This document shows, piece by piece, positions 44,707 through 53,379 of a stretch of 64,000 nucleotides of DNA. The position numbers and the translations under genes were made by a program. The DNA is from Natronococcus sp. AD-5 (lineage in GTDB: Archaea > Halobacteriota > Halobacteria > Halobacteriales > Natrialbaceae): positions 3,100,001 through 3,164,000 of the forward strand of contig NZ_CP132294.1 in the NCBI RefSeq assembly GCF_030734285.1. Reading direction: 5' to 3'. A model generated the notes under the pieces. It did no database searches. It was not told the DNA's origin and saw nothing but the letters and a program-made list of their open reading frames with translations. The stretch's first letter is position 1. Every line of letters starts with the position of its first letter.

Positions 44707-46170
44707 TCAGCGATTCAGCGTGTGAATCGCGTGGCCGAGCGCGTTCTCGGCGGCCTCCATCACTGCCTCCGAGAGCGTCGGGTGGGTGTGGACCGTCGAC
44801 GCGACGTCCTCGAGGGTCGCGCCGAGTTCGATCGCGAGCCCGAGCTCGGCGATGAGTTCCGACGCTTCGGGGCCGACGATCTGTGCGCCGAGCACGTAGC
44901 CCTGGTCGTCGTCGGCGACGATTTTGACGAAGCCGTCCGACTCGCCGGTGGTCAGCGCACGACCGCTGGCACGGAACGGGAACTTCCCGACGACGGTCTC
45001 GAAGCCGGCCTCCTCGGCCTCGGATTCGGACATTCCCACGGTTCCGATCTCGGGTTCGGTGAACACCGCCGCGGGCATCGCCTGGTAGTCGATCGCGGAC
45101 GGCTCGCCGGCGATCACCTCGGCGGCGACCTGGCCCTCCGTGCTACCCTTGTGGGCGAGCATCGGTTCGCCGGCAACGTCGCCGACGGCGAAGATGTGTT
45201 CGACGTTCGATCGCGCGCGCGAGTCGGTCTCGACGAAGCCCTTGTCGTCCGTCTCGACGCCGGCTTCCTCGAGGTCGAGCGTGTCCGAAACCGGCTCGCG
45301 ACCGATGGCGACGAGCACCTTCTCGGCGTCGAGTTCGAGCGCCTCGTCCTCAACGGCCTCAGCCTGACCACCGTCGGCTGCAGCCTGCCCGGCCGGCTCC
45401 GCGACGACCTGAATTCCGTCGCCCGTCTCGGACCACCCCGAGGCCGTATAGCCGAAGCGGAAGTCGATCTCGAGTTCGTTCGCGCGCTGCTTGACCGGCC
45501 GTTTGAGATCGTCGTCGTATCCCGGCAAGATGCCGTCGAGCATCTCGATGACCGTCACGTCGGTGCCGAGCTTGGCGTAGACGCCGGCCAGCTCCATCCC
45601 GATGTAGCCGGCGCCGACGACGACCAGCGAATCCGGGACGGACTCGAGCGCCAGCGCCTGCGTCGAGTCGAGCACCGGTTCGTCGCCGTAGTCGAATCCG
45701 GGAATCTGGATCGGCCGCGAGCCGGTCGCGACGATGGCGTGTTCGAACTCGAGGGTCTCGGAGCCCTGTCCTTCGCCGCTGTGGGAGACGCGGACGGTAT
45801 TTTCGTCGGCGAAGCGGGCGGTTCCCTCGAGCAGGTTAACGCCGTTTGCCTTGCAGAGCTTCTCGACGCCGCCCGTGAGCTGGCCGACGACGTCGTCCTT
45901 CCAGTTCATCATCTTGGCGAGGTCGACCGCCGGGTCGGCGTGGATCCCCATCTCCTCGGCGTTGCCAGCCTCGTGGGCGACGTCGGTCGCGGTGATCAAC
46001 GCTTTCGAGGGGATACAGCCGTAATTCAGGCAGGTTCCGCCGTAGGCGTCCTTTTCGACGAGCGTTACGTCCAGGTCGAGCTGTCCGGCCCGGATCGCGG
46101 CCACGTAGCCGGCGGGTCCGGCGCCGATGACCAGCACGTCCGTGCCGGTGGTGACATCTCCGACGACCAT
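44707..46170 (-). CDS. lpdA: Dihydrolipoyl dehydrogenase (E3)
   Basis: A 487-residue flavoprotein disulfide reductase. The FAD motif is VLVIGAGPAGYVAAIRAGQ, the redox disulfide GGTCLNYGCIPSK, the NAD motif VVVGAGYIGMELAGV, the second FAD motif NVEHIFAVGDVAGEP and the dimer-interface His in STVHTHPTLSEAVMEAA. It reoxidises dihydrolipoyl groups on E2 with NAD+. An Ala/Glu-rich insertion near residues 258-272 is unusual but lies in a surface loop. It is last in the E1 alpha-E1 beta-E2-E3 operon, 37 bases after E2. Confidence 0.95.
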   Translation of the reverse strand: MVVGDVTTGTDVLVIGAGPAGYVAAIRAGQLDLDVTLVEKDAYGGTCLNYGCIPSKALITATDVAHEAGNAEEMGIHADPAVDLAKMMNWKDDVVGQLTGGVEKLCKANGVNLLEGTARFADENTVRVSHSGEGQGSETLEFEHAIVATGSRPIQIPGFDYGDEPVLDSTQALALESVPDSLVVVGAGYIGMELAGVYAKLGTDVTVIEMLDGILPGYDDDLKRPVKQRANELEIDFRFGYTASGWSETGDGIQVVAEPAGQAAADGGQAEAVEDEALELDAEKVLVAIGREPVSDTLDLEEAGVETDDKGFVETDSRARSNVEHIFAVGDVAGEPMLAHKGSTEGQVAAEVIAGEPSAIDYQAMPAAVFTEPEIGTVGMSESEAEEAGFETVVGKFPFRASGRALTTGESDGFVKIVADDDQGYVLGAQIVGPEASELIAELGLAIELGATLEDVASTVHTHPTLSEAVMEAAENALGHAIHTLNR

Positions 46171-46207
46171 TAGTTCGGTTCCTCACTCGGTAGTGTACTA
46201 AGGTTCA

Positions 46208-47857
46208 TCATTCGAGCAGTAGTAGTTCGGGGTTCTCGAGGTACTCCATCACGGTGTTGGTAAACTGTGCGCCGATCGCGCCGTCGATCAGCCGGTGGTC
46301 GAACGACAGCGACAGCGTCATCATCGAGCGCGGCTCGATCGACTCGGTGCCGTCCTCGTCGGTGACGACGCGCGGTTTGCGCTTGATCTCGCCGATCGCG
46401 AGGATCCCCGCCTCGGGGTAGTTGATGATCGGCGTGGCGTACTCGCCGCCGATCCCGCCGATGTTCGTGATCGTGAACGTCGAGCCCTGGAGTTCGCCGG
46501 GGCTGATCGAGCGCTCGCGGGCCTTCTGGACGAGTTCGTTCATCTCCGAGGACAACTGGAGGAGCCCCTTCCCGTCGGCGTTGTCGACGACCGGGACCAT
46601 CAGTCCGACGTCGGTCGCCGTGGCGACGCCGACGTTGTAGTAGTCGCGGTAGACGACCTCGTCGTTCCCCTCGTCGATCACCGCGTTCATCTCGGGGTAC
46701 TCCTTCAGCGCCGCCGTCACGGCCTTCATGATGAAGGGCATGTAGGTGAGGCGGATCCCCTGCTCCTCTGCGCGGGGTTTGAGCCGCTCTCGCGCCTCGA
46801 CGAGTTCGGTCACGTCGACCTCGTCGTGGTGGGTGACGTGGGGCGCGCTGTACTTCGACTCGACCATCGCGTCGGCGATCGTCTTGCGGACGCCGCGGAA
46901 CGGCTCCCGGCGCTCGCGCTCGCCGGGCGCGAACTCGGTCCCCTTCTCGGCCTCGCCGACCGGTTCGCCGGCCTCGAGCGCTTCCGCGTCGGCCTCCTGC
47001 GCCCGTTGCTGGGCCTCGGCGTACTCTCGGACGGCGTCGGGCGTGACGAACGCCTCGCCGTCGCGCTCCTCGGTCGCGGGGACGGCGTCGATGTCGACAC
47101 CCTCCTCCTTGGCGAGTCGTCGAGTCGCGGGCGCCGCAAGCGTCCGGTCGCGGTCGGCCGACTCGGCCTGAGCCGGTGCAGCCGTCGTCTCGGTCGTCTC
47201 CGTCGCGGCCGCCGGTTCCCGCTCGGCCTGACTCGAGCCCGCGGCCGCTTCCGACTCGGGTTCGGGCTCGGCGGTCGCCGCCGTCGATTCGGCCGCCTGC
47301 GACGGCTCCGACCCGCTCGCCGCGGCCTGCACGTCGGCCGCGGTGATGCGACCGCCGGGGCCGCTGCCCTCGAGCCTCGAGAGGTCGATCCCCTCCTCGC
47401 GGGCCATCCGGCGCACGCGCGGGGGCGCGAAGACGCGGTCTTCGGGCGGCGCGACCTCGCCGGTTTCGGCGCCGGTCGCACCGGCGTCGCCGGCGGGCTC
47501 GCCCTCCGGCACCTCCCGAGCCTGGTCCGGCGAATCGACTCCCGCCGGCTCGCTCGCCCGTTCTTCCTCGGAGGTGGTCGGCTCGGTCGCCGCTGTGGAT
47601 TTCGGTTCGCCCTCCTCCCCTTCCACGTCGAAGGTCACGAACACCTCGCCGACGGGGATGACGTCGCCCTCCTCGTAGTGGCGCTCGCGAACCGTCCCGT
47701 TGATCGGCGCGGGCACCTCGACGAGGGCCTTGTCCGTCTCGACCTCGGCGACCGGCTGGTCCTCGCTGACCGTCTCGCCTTCCTCGACCAGCCACGAGAC
47801 CAGTTCGCCCTCGGCGACCCCTTCGCCGACGTCCGGGAGTTTGAACTCGCGTACCAT
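46208..47857 (-). CDS. 2-oxoacid dehydrogenase E2 (dihydrolipoamide acyltransferase)
   Basis: A 549-residue E2. The lipoyl domain covers residues 1-77 with the lipoylated Lys43 in ETDKALVEV. A Glu/Ala/Thr-rich linker leads to a peripheral-subunit-binding domain at 142-177 (FAPPRVRRMAREEGIDLS...GPGGRIT). A second PSBD-like segment occupies 239-279 (LAAPATRRLAKEEGVDID) but lacks the GxGxxGR loop. The catalytic domain (about 330-549) ends with LSLSFDHRLIDGAIGA, containing the active-site His. ATG 47857 is one base from the E1 beta stop. The complex would convert pyruvate or a branched-chain/other 2-oxoacid to acyl-CoA; its substrate is not evident. Confidence 0.92.
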   Translation of the reverse strand: MVREFKLPDVGEGVAEGELVSWLVEEGETVSEDQPVAEVETDKALVEVPAPINGTVRERHYEEGDVIPVGEVFVTFDVEGEEGEPKSTAATEPTTSEEERASEPAGVDSPDQAREVPEGEPAGDAGATGAETGEVAPPEDRVFAPPRVRRMAREEGIDLSRLEGSGPGGRITAADVQAAASGSEPSQAAESTAATAEPEPESEAAAGSSQAEREPAAATETTETTAAPAQAESADRDRTLAAPATRRLAKEEGVDIDAVPATEERDGEAFVTPDAVREYAEAQQRAQEADAEALEAGEPVGEAEKGTEFAPGERERREPFRGVRKTIADAMVESKYSAPHVTHHDEVDVTELVEARERLKPRAEEQGIRLTYMPFIMKAVTAALKEYPEMNAVIDEGNDEVVYRDYYNVGVATATDVGLMVPVVDNADGKGLLQLSSEMNELVQKARERSISPGELQGSTFTITNIGGIGGEYATPIINYPEAGILAIGEIKRKPRVVTDEDGTESIEPRSMMTLSLSFDHRLIDGAIGAQFTNTVMEYLENPELLLLE

Positions 47858-47858
47858 G

Positions 47859-48845
47859 TTAGAACTCCACCGCGTCCCGGATCCCGTCCTCGACGCGGGC
47901 CGGTTCCGGCAGGTAGTAGTCCTCGAGCGCGTACAGCGGGAACGGCGTGTCGAATCCCGTGATGCGCTCGACCGGTGCTTCCTGGTAGAGCAGCGCCTCC
48001 TCCTGTATCGTCGCGGCGATCTCGGCGCCCAGGCCACCCGTCTTGGGCGCCTCGTGGACGACCGCCGCGCGACCGGTCTTCTTGAACGACTCGACGATGG
48101 TCTCCTCGTCGAGCGGCGACAGCGTCCGCAGGTCGACGACCTCGACGTCGATTTCGCCCGCGAGGTTCTCCGCGGCCTCGAGCGTCGGCCGAGTCATCGC
48201 ACCCCACGTGAAGACGGAGATGTCCGATCCCTCGCGGCGGACGGCCGCTTCGCCGATCGGGACCTCGTAGGGTTCGTTCGGGACTTCCTCCCGGAACGCG
48301 CGGTAGATGAGTTTCGGCTCGAGGAAGATCACCGGATCCGGCGAGCGGATCGCGCTCGTCAGCAGCCCCTTCGTGTCGTAGGGGGTCGACGGGATGACGA
48401 CTTTGAGCCCGGGCTGGTGGGCGAACATCGCCTCCGAGGACTCGGAGTGGTGTTCGGGCGCGCGGATGCCGCCGCCGTAAGGCGCGCGGACGACCAGCGG
48501 GCACGAGTATCGACCGCGCGAGCGCGTCCGCAGGCGCGCGGCGTGGGAGACGATCTGGTCGAACGCGGGGTAGATGAAGCCGAGGAACTGGATCTCCGGC
48601 ACCGGTCGCATCCCGTAGGACGCCATCCCGATCGCCGTGCCGACGATCCCCGACTCGGCCAGCGGCGTGTCGATGACCCGGTTCTCGCCGAACTCCTCGT
48701 ACAGTCCCTCGGTGGCGCGGAAGACGCCGCCGTTCTTGCCGACGTCCTCGCCCATGACGACGACGTCGTCGTCGCGTTCCATCTCGCTGTGCAACCCGTC
48801 CCGGACCGCCTGTACCAGCGTGAGATTTTCGGATTCTGCAGCCAT
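47859..48845 (-). CDS. 2-oxoacid dehydrogenase E1 beta subunit
   Basis: A 328-residue transketolase-type beta subunit: LTLVQAVRDGLHSEMERDDD, MGEDVGKNGGVFRATEGLY, DTPLAESGIVGTAIGMASYG, RAPYGGGIRAPEHHSES and the C-terminal ITGFDTPFPLYALEDYYLP. With E1 alpha it makes the thiamin-diphosphate alpha2beta2 decarboxylase. Start ATG 48845; the E1 alpha stop is three bases upstream, and E2 begins at its own stop, so the four genes form one unit. Confidence 0.94.
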   Translation of the reverse strand: MAAESENLTLVQAVRDGLHSEMERDDDVVVMGEDVGKNGGVFRATEGLYEEFGENRVIDTPLAESGIVGTAIGMASYGMRPVPEIQFLGFIYPAFDQIVSHAARLRTRSRGRYSCPLVVRAPYGGGIRAPEHHSESSEAMFAHQPGLKVVIPSTPYDTKGLLTSAIRSPDPVIFLEPKLIYRAFREEVPNEPYEVPIGEAAVRREGSDISVFTWGAMTRPTLEAAENLAGEIDVEVVDLRTLSPLDEETIVESFKKTGRAAVVHEAPKTGGLGAEIAATIQEEALLYQEAPVERITGFDTPFPLYALEDYYLPEPARVEDGIRDAVEF

Positions 48846-48848
48846 GTC

Positions 48849-49958
48849 TTACTCCTCCAGTAGCGCGTCGTCGCCATGGCGCTCGCGAATCGATTCGAAC
48901 CACTCGAGCTGTTCCTGTAATCGTTTGGGCATTCCCTCGTAGACGTGCGCGAAGATCTCCTCCGGATCGGGACGCTCGACCGACTCCGCGGCGTCGATGG
49001 CGTCGGCCACGTCCTCGTGGATCCGGCTCTCGATCGCGTCGACGCGCTCGTCGTCGAGGATCCCGTTGTTGCGCAGGAACGTCTCCATCCGCGGAATCGG
49101 ATCCTTCTGCTTCCAGCGTTCGACCTCGTCGTCGTCGCGATAGACCGAGGGGTCGTCCGCCGTCGTGTGCGCGCCGAAGCGGTACTGGATCGCTTCGATG
49201 AGCGTCGGTCGAAGCTCGCCCTCGTCCGGGTCCTTGGCCTTCTCGACGGCGTCGCGAGTGACCTTGTAGACCGCGAGCGGGTCCATCCCGTCGACCTGGA
49301 CGCCCTCGAAGCCGTAGGCTTCGGCCTTCTGGGCCAACGTGTCGCTCGCGGTCTGGCGCTCCCGCGGAACCGAGATCGCCCACTGATTGTTGTTACAGAA
49401 AAAGACGCTCGGCGTGTCGAAGACGCCGGCGAAGTTGAGTCCCTCGTGAAAGTCCCCTTCGCTCGTCGCGCCGTCGCCGAAGTAACAGAGGAACGCCTTC
49501 TCCTCGCCTTTCAGGCGGGAGGCCCACGCCGCGCCCGTCGCGTGCGGGATCTGGGTGGCGATCGGAACGGCCACGGTGAAGATGTTGGCGCCCTCCGGGA
49601 TCTGATTGCCCCGTTCGTGACCCATCCAGTACAGCAGGGTGCGCTTGAGCGACATCCCGCGAACGAGCGCGGAGCCGTGCTCGCGGTAGCTCGGGAAGAG
49701 CCAGTCGCCGTCGTCCAGCGCGTGTGCGCTGCCGATCTGGGCGCCTTCCTGGCCGGACAGCGGCGGATACGTTCCCATCCGACCCTGGCGCTGCAGGCTC
49801 ACCGCGCGCTCGTCGAAGTGGCGAACGAGCCGCATCTGCTCGTACATCTCGACGAGGCCGTCCTCGGAGAGCTCCGGCACCTCGGCGCCCTCGAGGACGC
49901 GTCCGGCGTCGTCGAGAATCTGTACTCGTTCCTCGGGGTCTCGTTGTATCGTACTCAC
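48849..49958 (-). CDS. 2-oxoacid dehydrogenase E1 alpha subunit
   Basis: A 369-residue thiamin-diphosphate-binding alpha subunit: [38 protein letters not shown], the ThDP motif [20 protein letters not shown]...[10 protein letters not shown] and [11 protein letters not shown] (phosphorylation-loop equivalent). GTG 49956-49958 ([15 protein letters not shown]) is taken as start because the conserved sequence begins there and an AT-rich promoter-like region with ctatttac and ctttaac lies just upstream (49990-50030). The 290 bases between this gene and lipA hold no gene, only this promoter region. Confidence 0.93.
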   Translation of the reverse strand: MSTIQRDPEERVQILDDAGRVLEGAEVPELSEDGLVEMYEQMRLVRHFDERAVSLQRQGRMGTYPPLSGQEGAQIGSAHALDDGDWLFPSYREHGSALVRGMSLKRTLLYWMGHERGNQIPEGANIFTVAVPIATQIPHATGAAWASRLKGEEKAFLCYFGDGATSEGDFHEGLNFAGVFDTPSVFFCNNNQWAISVPRERQTASDTLAQKAEAYGFEGVQVDGMDPLAVYKVTRDAVEKAKDPDEGELRPTLIEAIQYRFGAHTTADDPSVYRDDDEVERWKQKDPIPRMETFLRNNGILDDERVDAIESRIHEDVADAIDAAESVERPDPEEIFAHVYEGMPKRLQEQLEWFESIRERHGDDALLEE

Positions 49959-50248
49959 GGGTGAACCCACCTGTACATACCCTAACGAATTATCGCTCGC
50001 GTTAAAGGATTTTCGTAAATAGTTTACTATCAATGAGATTCTTGCCCGACATACCAGGAGTGTTCGACGAACCGCTTTCGAACCGATCGATCGTCCGAAA
50101 GCGAAGGGGCGGGCGGCGACTTCACGAAATATACGTAAATAAATTATCGGAATACTGGACGGGCGGTCGGTCTCGGGCCGAATTCGAAACCGCAGACCGC
50201 GAACTCGCTCGAGTCGGCAAACGCGACGGGCAGAAATTCGCTCTCCGT

Positions 50249-51217
50249 TCACTCGGCCGGTTCCGTCGGCGACTGCGATTCTGACCGCGCGTCGCGGCGC
50301 GCCTCCGCCACGCTCTTGCCTTCCCGCAGGATGGCGTCGACGAAGAGTTCGCCCGCCTTGTACGACGAGCGCACCATCGGGCCGCTGGCGCAGTAGAGGA
50401 AGCCGAGTTCCTCCTCGGCGACCCGCCGCCACGTCTCGTACTTGTCGGGGTGGTCGTAACGCCGGACCTCGAGGTGGTTTCGCGAGGGCTGGAGGTACTG
50501 GCCCAGCGTGACGACGTCGACGCCGCGCTCGCGACAGTCCGCGAGCGTCTGGTACACCTCGTGGTCGTACTCGCCGTGGCCCAGCATGATCGAGGTCTTG
50601 GTGTAGGTGTCCGACTCGCGCTCGACCTGCTCGAGCACCCCCAGGCTCTGTTCGTACCCCGCGCGACGGTCCCGAACCGGGAACTGGAGCCGTTCGACGG
50701 TCTCGACGTTGTGCGCGATGACGTCCGGCTCCGCGTCGATGATCTTCCGCACGAGCCGGTCCTCGCCCCGGAAGTCCGGAATCAGCACTTCGACGAGGAT
50801 GCCGGGGTGGCGATCCTTGATCTCGCGGATCGTCTCCGCGAAGTGACCCGCCCCCTGGTCGGGGAGGTCGTCCCGGTCGACGCTCGTGAGGACGACGTAG
50901 TCGAGGCCGATCTCGGCGACGGCGTCGGCGACGTTCGCGGGTTCGTCGGGATCGAGCGGCTCCATCCCGCCGGTCCGGACGTCGCAGAAGTTACAGGCTC
51001 GAGAGCAGCGGTCGCCCATCAGCATGAACGTGGCCGTCCCGCCCTCGCCGTCGCCCGTCCCGGCGCCGCCCGACCAACACTCTCCGAGGTTCGGACAGTT
51101 GGCCTCCTCGCAGACGGTGTGGAGGTTCCGCTCCCGGAGGGTCTCCCGGATGTCGGTGAACTCCCGACCCGACGGGGGTCGCATCTTGAGCCAGTCGGGC
51201 TTTCGAGCGCTGCTCAT
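50249..51217 (-). CDS. lipA: Lipoyl synthase
   Basis: A 322-residue radical-SAM enzyme that inserts two sulfurs into octanoyl-lysine on E2 or GcvH. The auxiliary cluster cysteines are C36, C41 and C47 ([12 protein letters not shown]) and the radical-SAM cluster is C71, C75, C78 (CSRACNFC). [20 protein letters not shown] and SIMLGHGE also match LipA, as does the C-terminal VRSSYKAGE with its conserved Arg-Ser-Ser. An acidic, Ser-rich tail is added. Its location just upstream of the E1-E2-E3 operon on the same strand fits supply of lipoate to E2. Confidence 0.95.
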   Translation of the reverse strand: MSSARKPDWLKMRPPSGREFTDIRETLRERNLHTVCEEANCPNLGECWSGGAGTGDGEGGTATFMLMGDRCSRACNFCDVRTGGMEPLDPDEPANVADAVAEIGLDYVVLTSVDRDDLPDQGAGHFAETIREIKDRHPGILVEVLIPDFRGEDRLVRKIIDAEPDVIAHNVETVERLQFPVRDRRAGYEQSLGVLEQVERESDTYTKTSIMLGHGEYDHEVYQTLADCRERGVDVVTLGQYLQPSRNHLEVRRYDHPDKYETWRRVAEEELGFLYCASGPMVRSSYKAGELFVDAILREGKSVAEARRDARSESQSPTEPAE

Positions 51218-51285
51218 ACCACGAATGTGGCGGTCCGGAGGGAAAAATAGTTGCGATCGGGCACCCCCGCGTTACGTTCCATATA

Positions 51286-51300
51286 ATAGAAATATTTATT
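51286..51300 (+). promoter_or_regulatory. AT-rich promoter core of the MATE gene
   Basis: Within the 110 bases between divergent lipA and the MATE gene, the sequence agaaatatttatttt lies about 28-42 bases before ATG 51328 and contains a good TATA box (atttatttt). Confidence 0.55.
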
Positions 51301-51327
51301 TTACTGATCAATAATCGTGGGTACGAG

Positions 51328-52728
51328 ATGTTCGACCTCGACCGCGAGGAGATCACGACGGGGTCCATACCGAAGGCGCTCGCGATCCTGGCCGCACCGT
51401 TGCTCGTTCAGAATCTGGTCCAAGTACTCCAGCAGGTCGTCGACACGCTCTGGCTCGGTCGGTACAGCCTCGAGGCGGTCGCCGCGGTCGGGTTGACGTT
51501 CCCGCTCATGGGGCTGCTGGCCGCGGTCTCGGTCGGTGCGAGCGTCGGAACCCAGGTACTCGTCTCCCAGCGCGTCGGTGCGGGCGAGGGAACGATCGCC
51601 CGCCGCGCGGCGGCGAACGGGATCGTCGTCGGCTTCATCGCCGGGGGACTCGTCGGGTCCGCGGTCGCGTACTTCGCGGCCGACATCGTCGGCGCCTTCG
51701 GCGCGGGCGAGGCCGTCACCCGGTACGCCGCCGCGTACCTCGCGGTCGCCGCGCTCGTGTTCCCCCTCCTGAGTGCGAGCGGATGCCTCGAGTCGAGCTT
51801 TACGGGCTGGGGGGACACGCGAGCGGCCCTCTACATCAACGTCGTAGCCGTCGGCGTCAATATCGTCCTCGATCCGTTCCTGATCTTCGGCTGGTGGCTG
51901 TTTCCCGAACTCGGCGTCGCGGGCGCGGCGCTGGCGACGGGGATCGGGTACGGCTTCGGCTTGCTGTTCGGACTCGGAATGGCGCTGCGAGGGCGCGACG
52001 ACTTCGTTCTCTCGCGGGACGTCTGCGAGTTCGACCCCGAGGACTGTCGCGAGATCGTCGACATCGGCTGGCCGACCGCCGGCCAGTACGTCGCGAGCCA
52101 GTCCGCACGCGTCGGGATGGTCTGGATCGTCGCGATCGTCGGCGGCGCGACGGGACTGGCGGCGTACACGATCGGCGCCCGGGTCGCGACGATCTCGTTC
52201 GTCCCGGCGATAGGACTCCAGCAAGCCGCACAGAGCATGGTCGGCCAGAACCTCGGGGCGGAACTCCCCGAACGGGCGCGACGGACGACCTGGGTCGGCG
52301 TCGGCATCGCGAGCGTCTGTCTCACCGTCGTCGGAGCGGTCCAGCTGGCGATTCCCGAAACGCTGTCGGTGATGTTCGTCCCCGACGCGTCGCAAGCCGA
52401 GGTGGCGGTCGCCGCCGACTACCTCCGAATCCTCGCGTACGGCTACTGGGCGATCGGGGCGACGTACCTCCTCCAGGCCGGGTTCAACGGCGCGCGGCGG
52501 ACGCGGACGAGCCTGGTCGCGACCCTGCTGCAGTACTGGATCATCCGGTTGCCGGTCGCCCTCGGCGCGGCCTACCTCCTCGAGATGGGCGTCAACGGCG
52601 TCTTCTGGGGCGTCACGATCTCGAACATCGTCGCCGCCGTCGGGCTCGGCGCCTACTACTGGTACGAAACCGAGGGCGGGATGAACGTCCGAGCCGTCGA
52701 AACTGCGGCGTCGGAGCCGGCGGACTGA
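51328..52728 (+). CDS. MATE family efflux transporter
   Basis: A 466-residue transporter with 12 TM helices in two related halves. The N-terminal half opens ITTGSIPKALAILAAPLLVQ, with VVDTLWLGRYSLEAVAAVG, the MATE signature region. The second half opens near DCREIVDIGWPTAGQYVASQ. MATE proteins export drugs, dyes or metabolites in exchange for Na+ or H+. The NorM/DinF-type pattern is clear, but the cargo is not. An AT-rich promoter precedes it. Confidence 0.9.
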   Translation: MFDLDREEITTGSIPKALAILAAPLLVQNLVQVLQQVVDTLWLGRYSLEAVAAVGLTFPLMGLLAAVSVGASVGTQVLVSQRVGAGEGTIARRAAANGIVVGFIAGGLVGSAVAYFAADIVGAFGAGEAVTRYAAAYLAVAALVFPLLSASGCLESSFTGWGDTRAALYINVVAVGVNIVLDPFLIFGWWLFPELGVAGAALATGIGYGFGLLFGLGMALRGRDDFVLSRDVCEFDPEDCREIVDIGWPTAGQYVASQSARVGMVWIVAIVGGATGLAAYTIGARVATISFVPAIGLQQAAQSMVGQNLGAELPERARRTTWVGVGIASVCLTVVGAVQLAIPETLSVMFVPDASQAEVAVAADYLRILAYGYWAIGATYLLQAGFNGARRTRTSLVATLLQYWIIRLPVALGAAYLLEMGVNGVFWGVTISNIVAAVGLGAYYWYETEGGMNVRAVETAASEPAD

Positions 52729-52790
52729 GTCGAACGTCGGTATCGATTCGCCGCGACAGCTTTACGGCGAAGAACGGAATAACAAGCGGC

Positions 52791-53309
52791 ATGCCTCCCT
52801 CGACGCCGAGCTGGCTCCACCTCTCGGACGACGAACGGATCGTCTGGGAGAGCCGGCCCCACCCGATCACGATGGGCATCAGGATCCCGGTCGCCCTGCT
52901 GCTCGTCCTCGGCGGGTTCGGACTCGCCGGCTGGAGCGCGACCGACGGCGCCGGTGCGCTCACCTACATCGGGGTCGCGCTCGCGCTCGTGGGCGCGGTC
53001 GTTGCGTTCGTCCAGTACATCTTCTGGCGGAACACCCGCTACGTGATCACCTCCGCGGAGCTGTACAAGAAACACGGCGTCGTCTCGCGGAACGTCACCC
53101 AGTTCCGACTCGACCGGGTCCAGAACACGACCCTGGAACAGGACGCGATCGGCCGACTGCTCGGATACGGCGACCTGACGGTCTACACCGCCGGCTCCGG
53201 CGATCCGGAGCTCACCTTCGAGCGGACCCCTCGACCGGAGCGGGCGGGCAGCGCGCTCTCGGATCAGCTCAACGAAGCCGTCGACGGGACGCGGAGCCGG
53301 TCCCCGTGA
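52791..53309 (+). CDS. PH (bPH2/DUF304) domain membrane protein
   Basis: A 172-residue protein: an N-terminal WLHLSDDERIVWESRPHPI, two TM helices (about residues 28-48 and 55-75: IPVALLLVLGGFGLAG and YIGVALALVGAVVAFVQYIF), then a bacterial PH-like domain (RYVITSAELYKKHGVVSRN, FRLDRVQNTTLEQDAIGRLL, YGDLTVYTAG). Such YdbT/DUF304 proteins are membrane anchored; function mostly unknown. ATG 52791 begins 62 bases after the MATE gene. Confidence 0.85.
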   Translation: MPPSTPSWLHLSDDERIVWESRPHPITMGIRIPVALLLVLGGFGLAGWSATDGAGALTYIGVALALVGAVVAFVQYIFWRNTRYVITSAELYKKHGVVSRNVTQFRLDRVQNTTLEQDAIGRLLGYGDLTVYTAGSGDPELTFERTPRPERAGSALSDQLNEAVDGTRSRSP

Positions 53310-53379
53310 TCCACCCCGTCACGGAGCGGACAGGTCGCGAAGGAAACGCCTTTCACTCCGCACTGCCCGTTTCAGTCTG

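Noticed and set aside
51301-52395. 364-residue minus-strand frame opposite the MATE gene
   Set aside because: It is Arg/Asp/Glu-rich antisense translation; the plus strand has 12 TM helices and MATE motifs.
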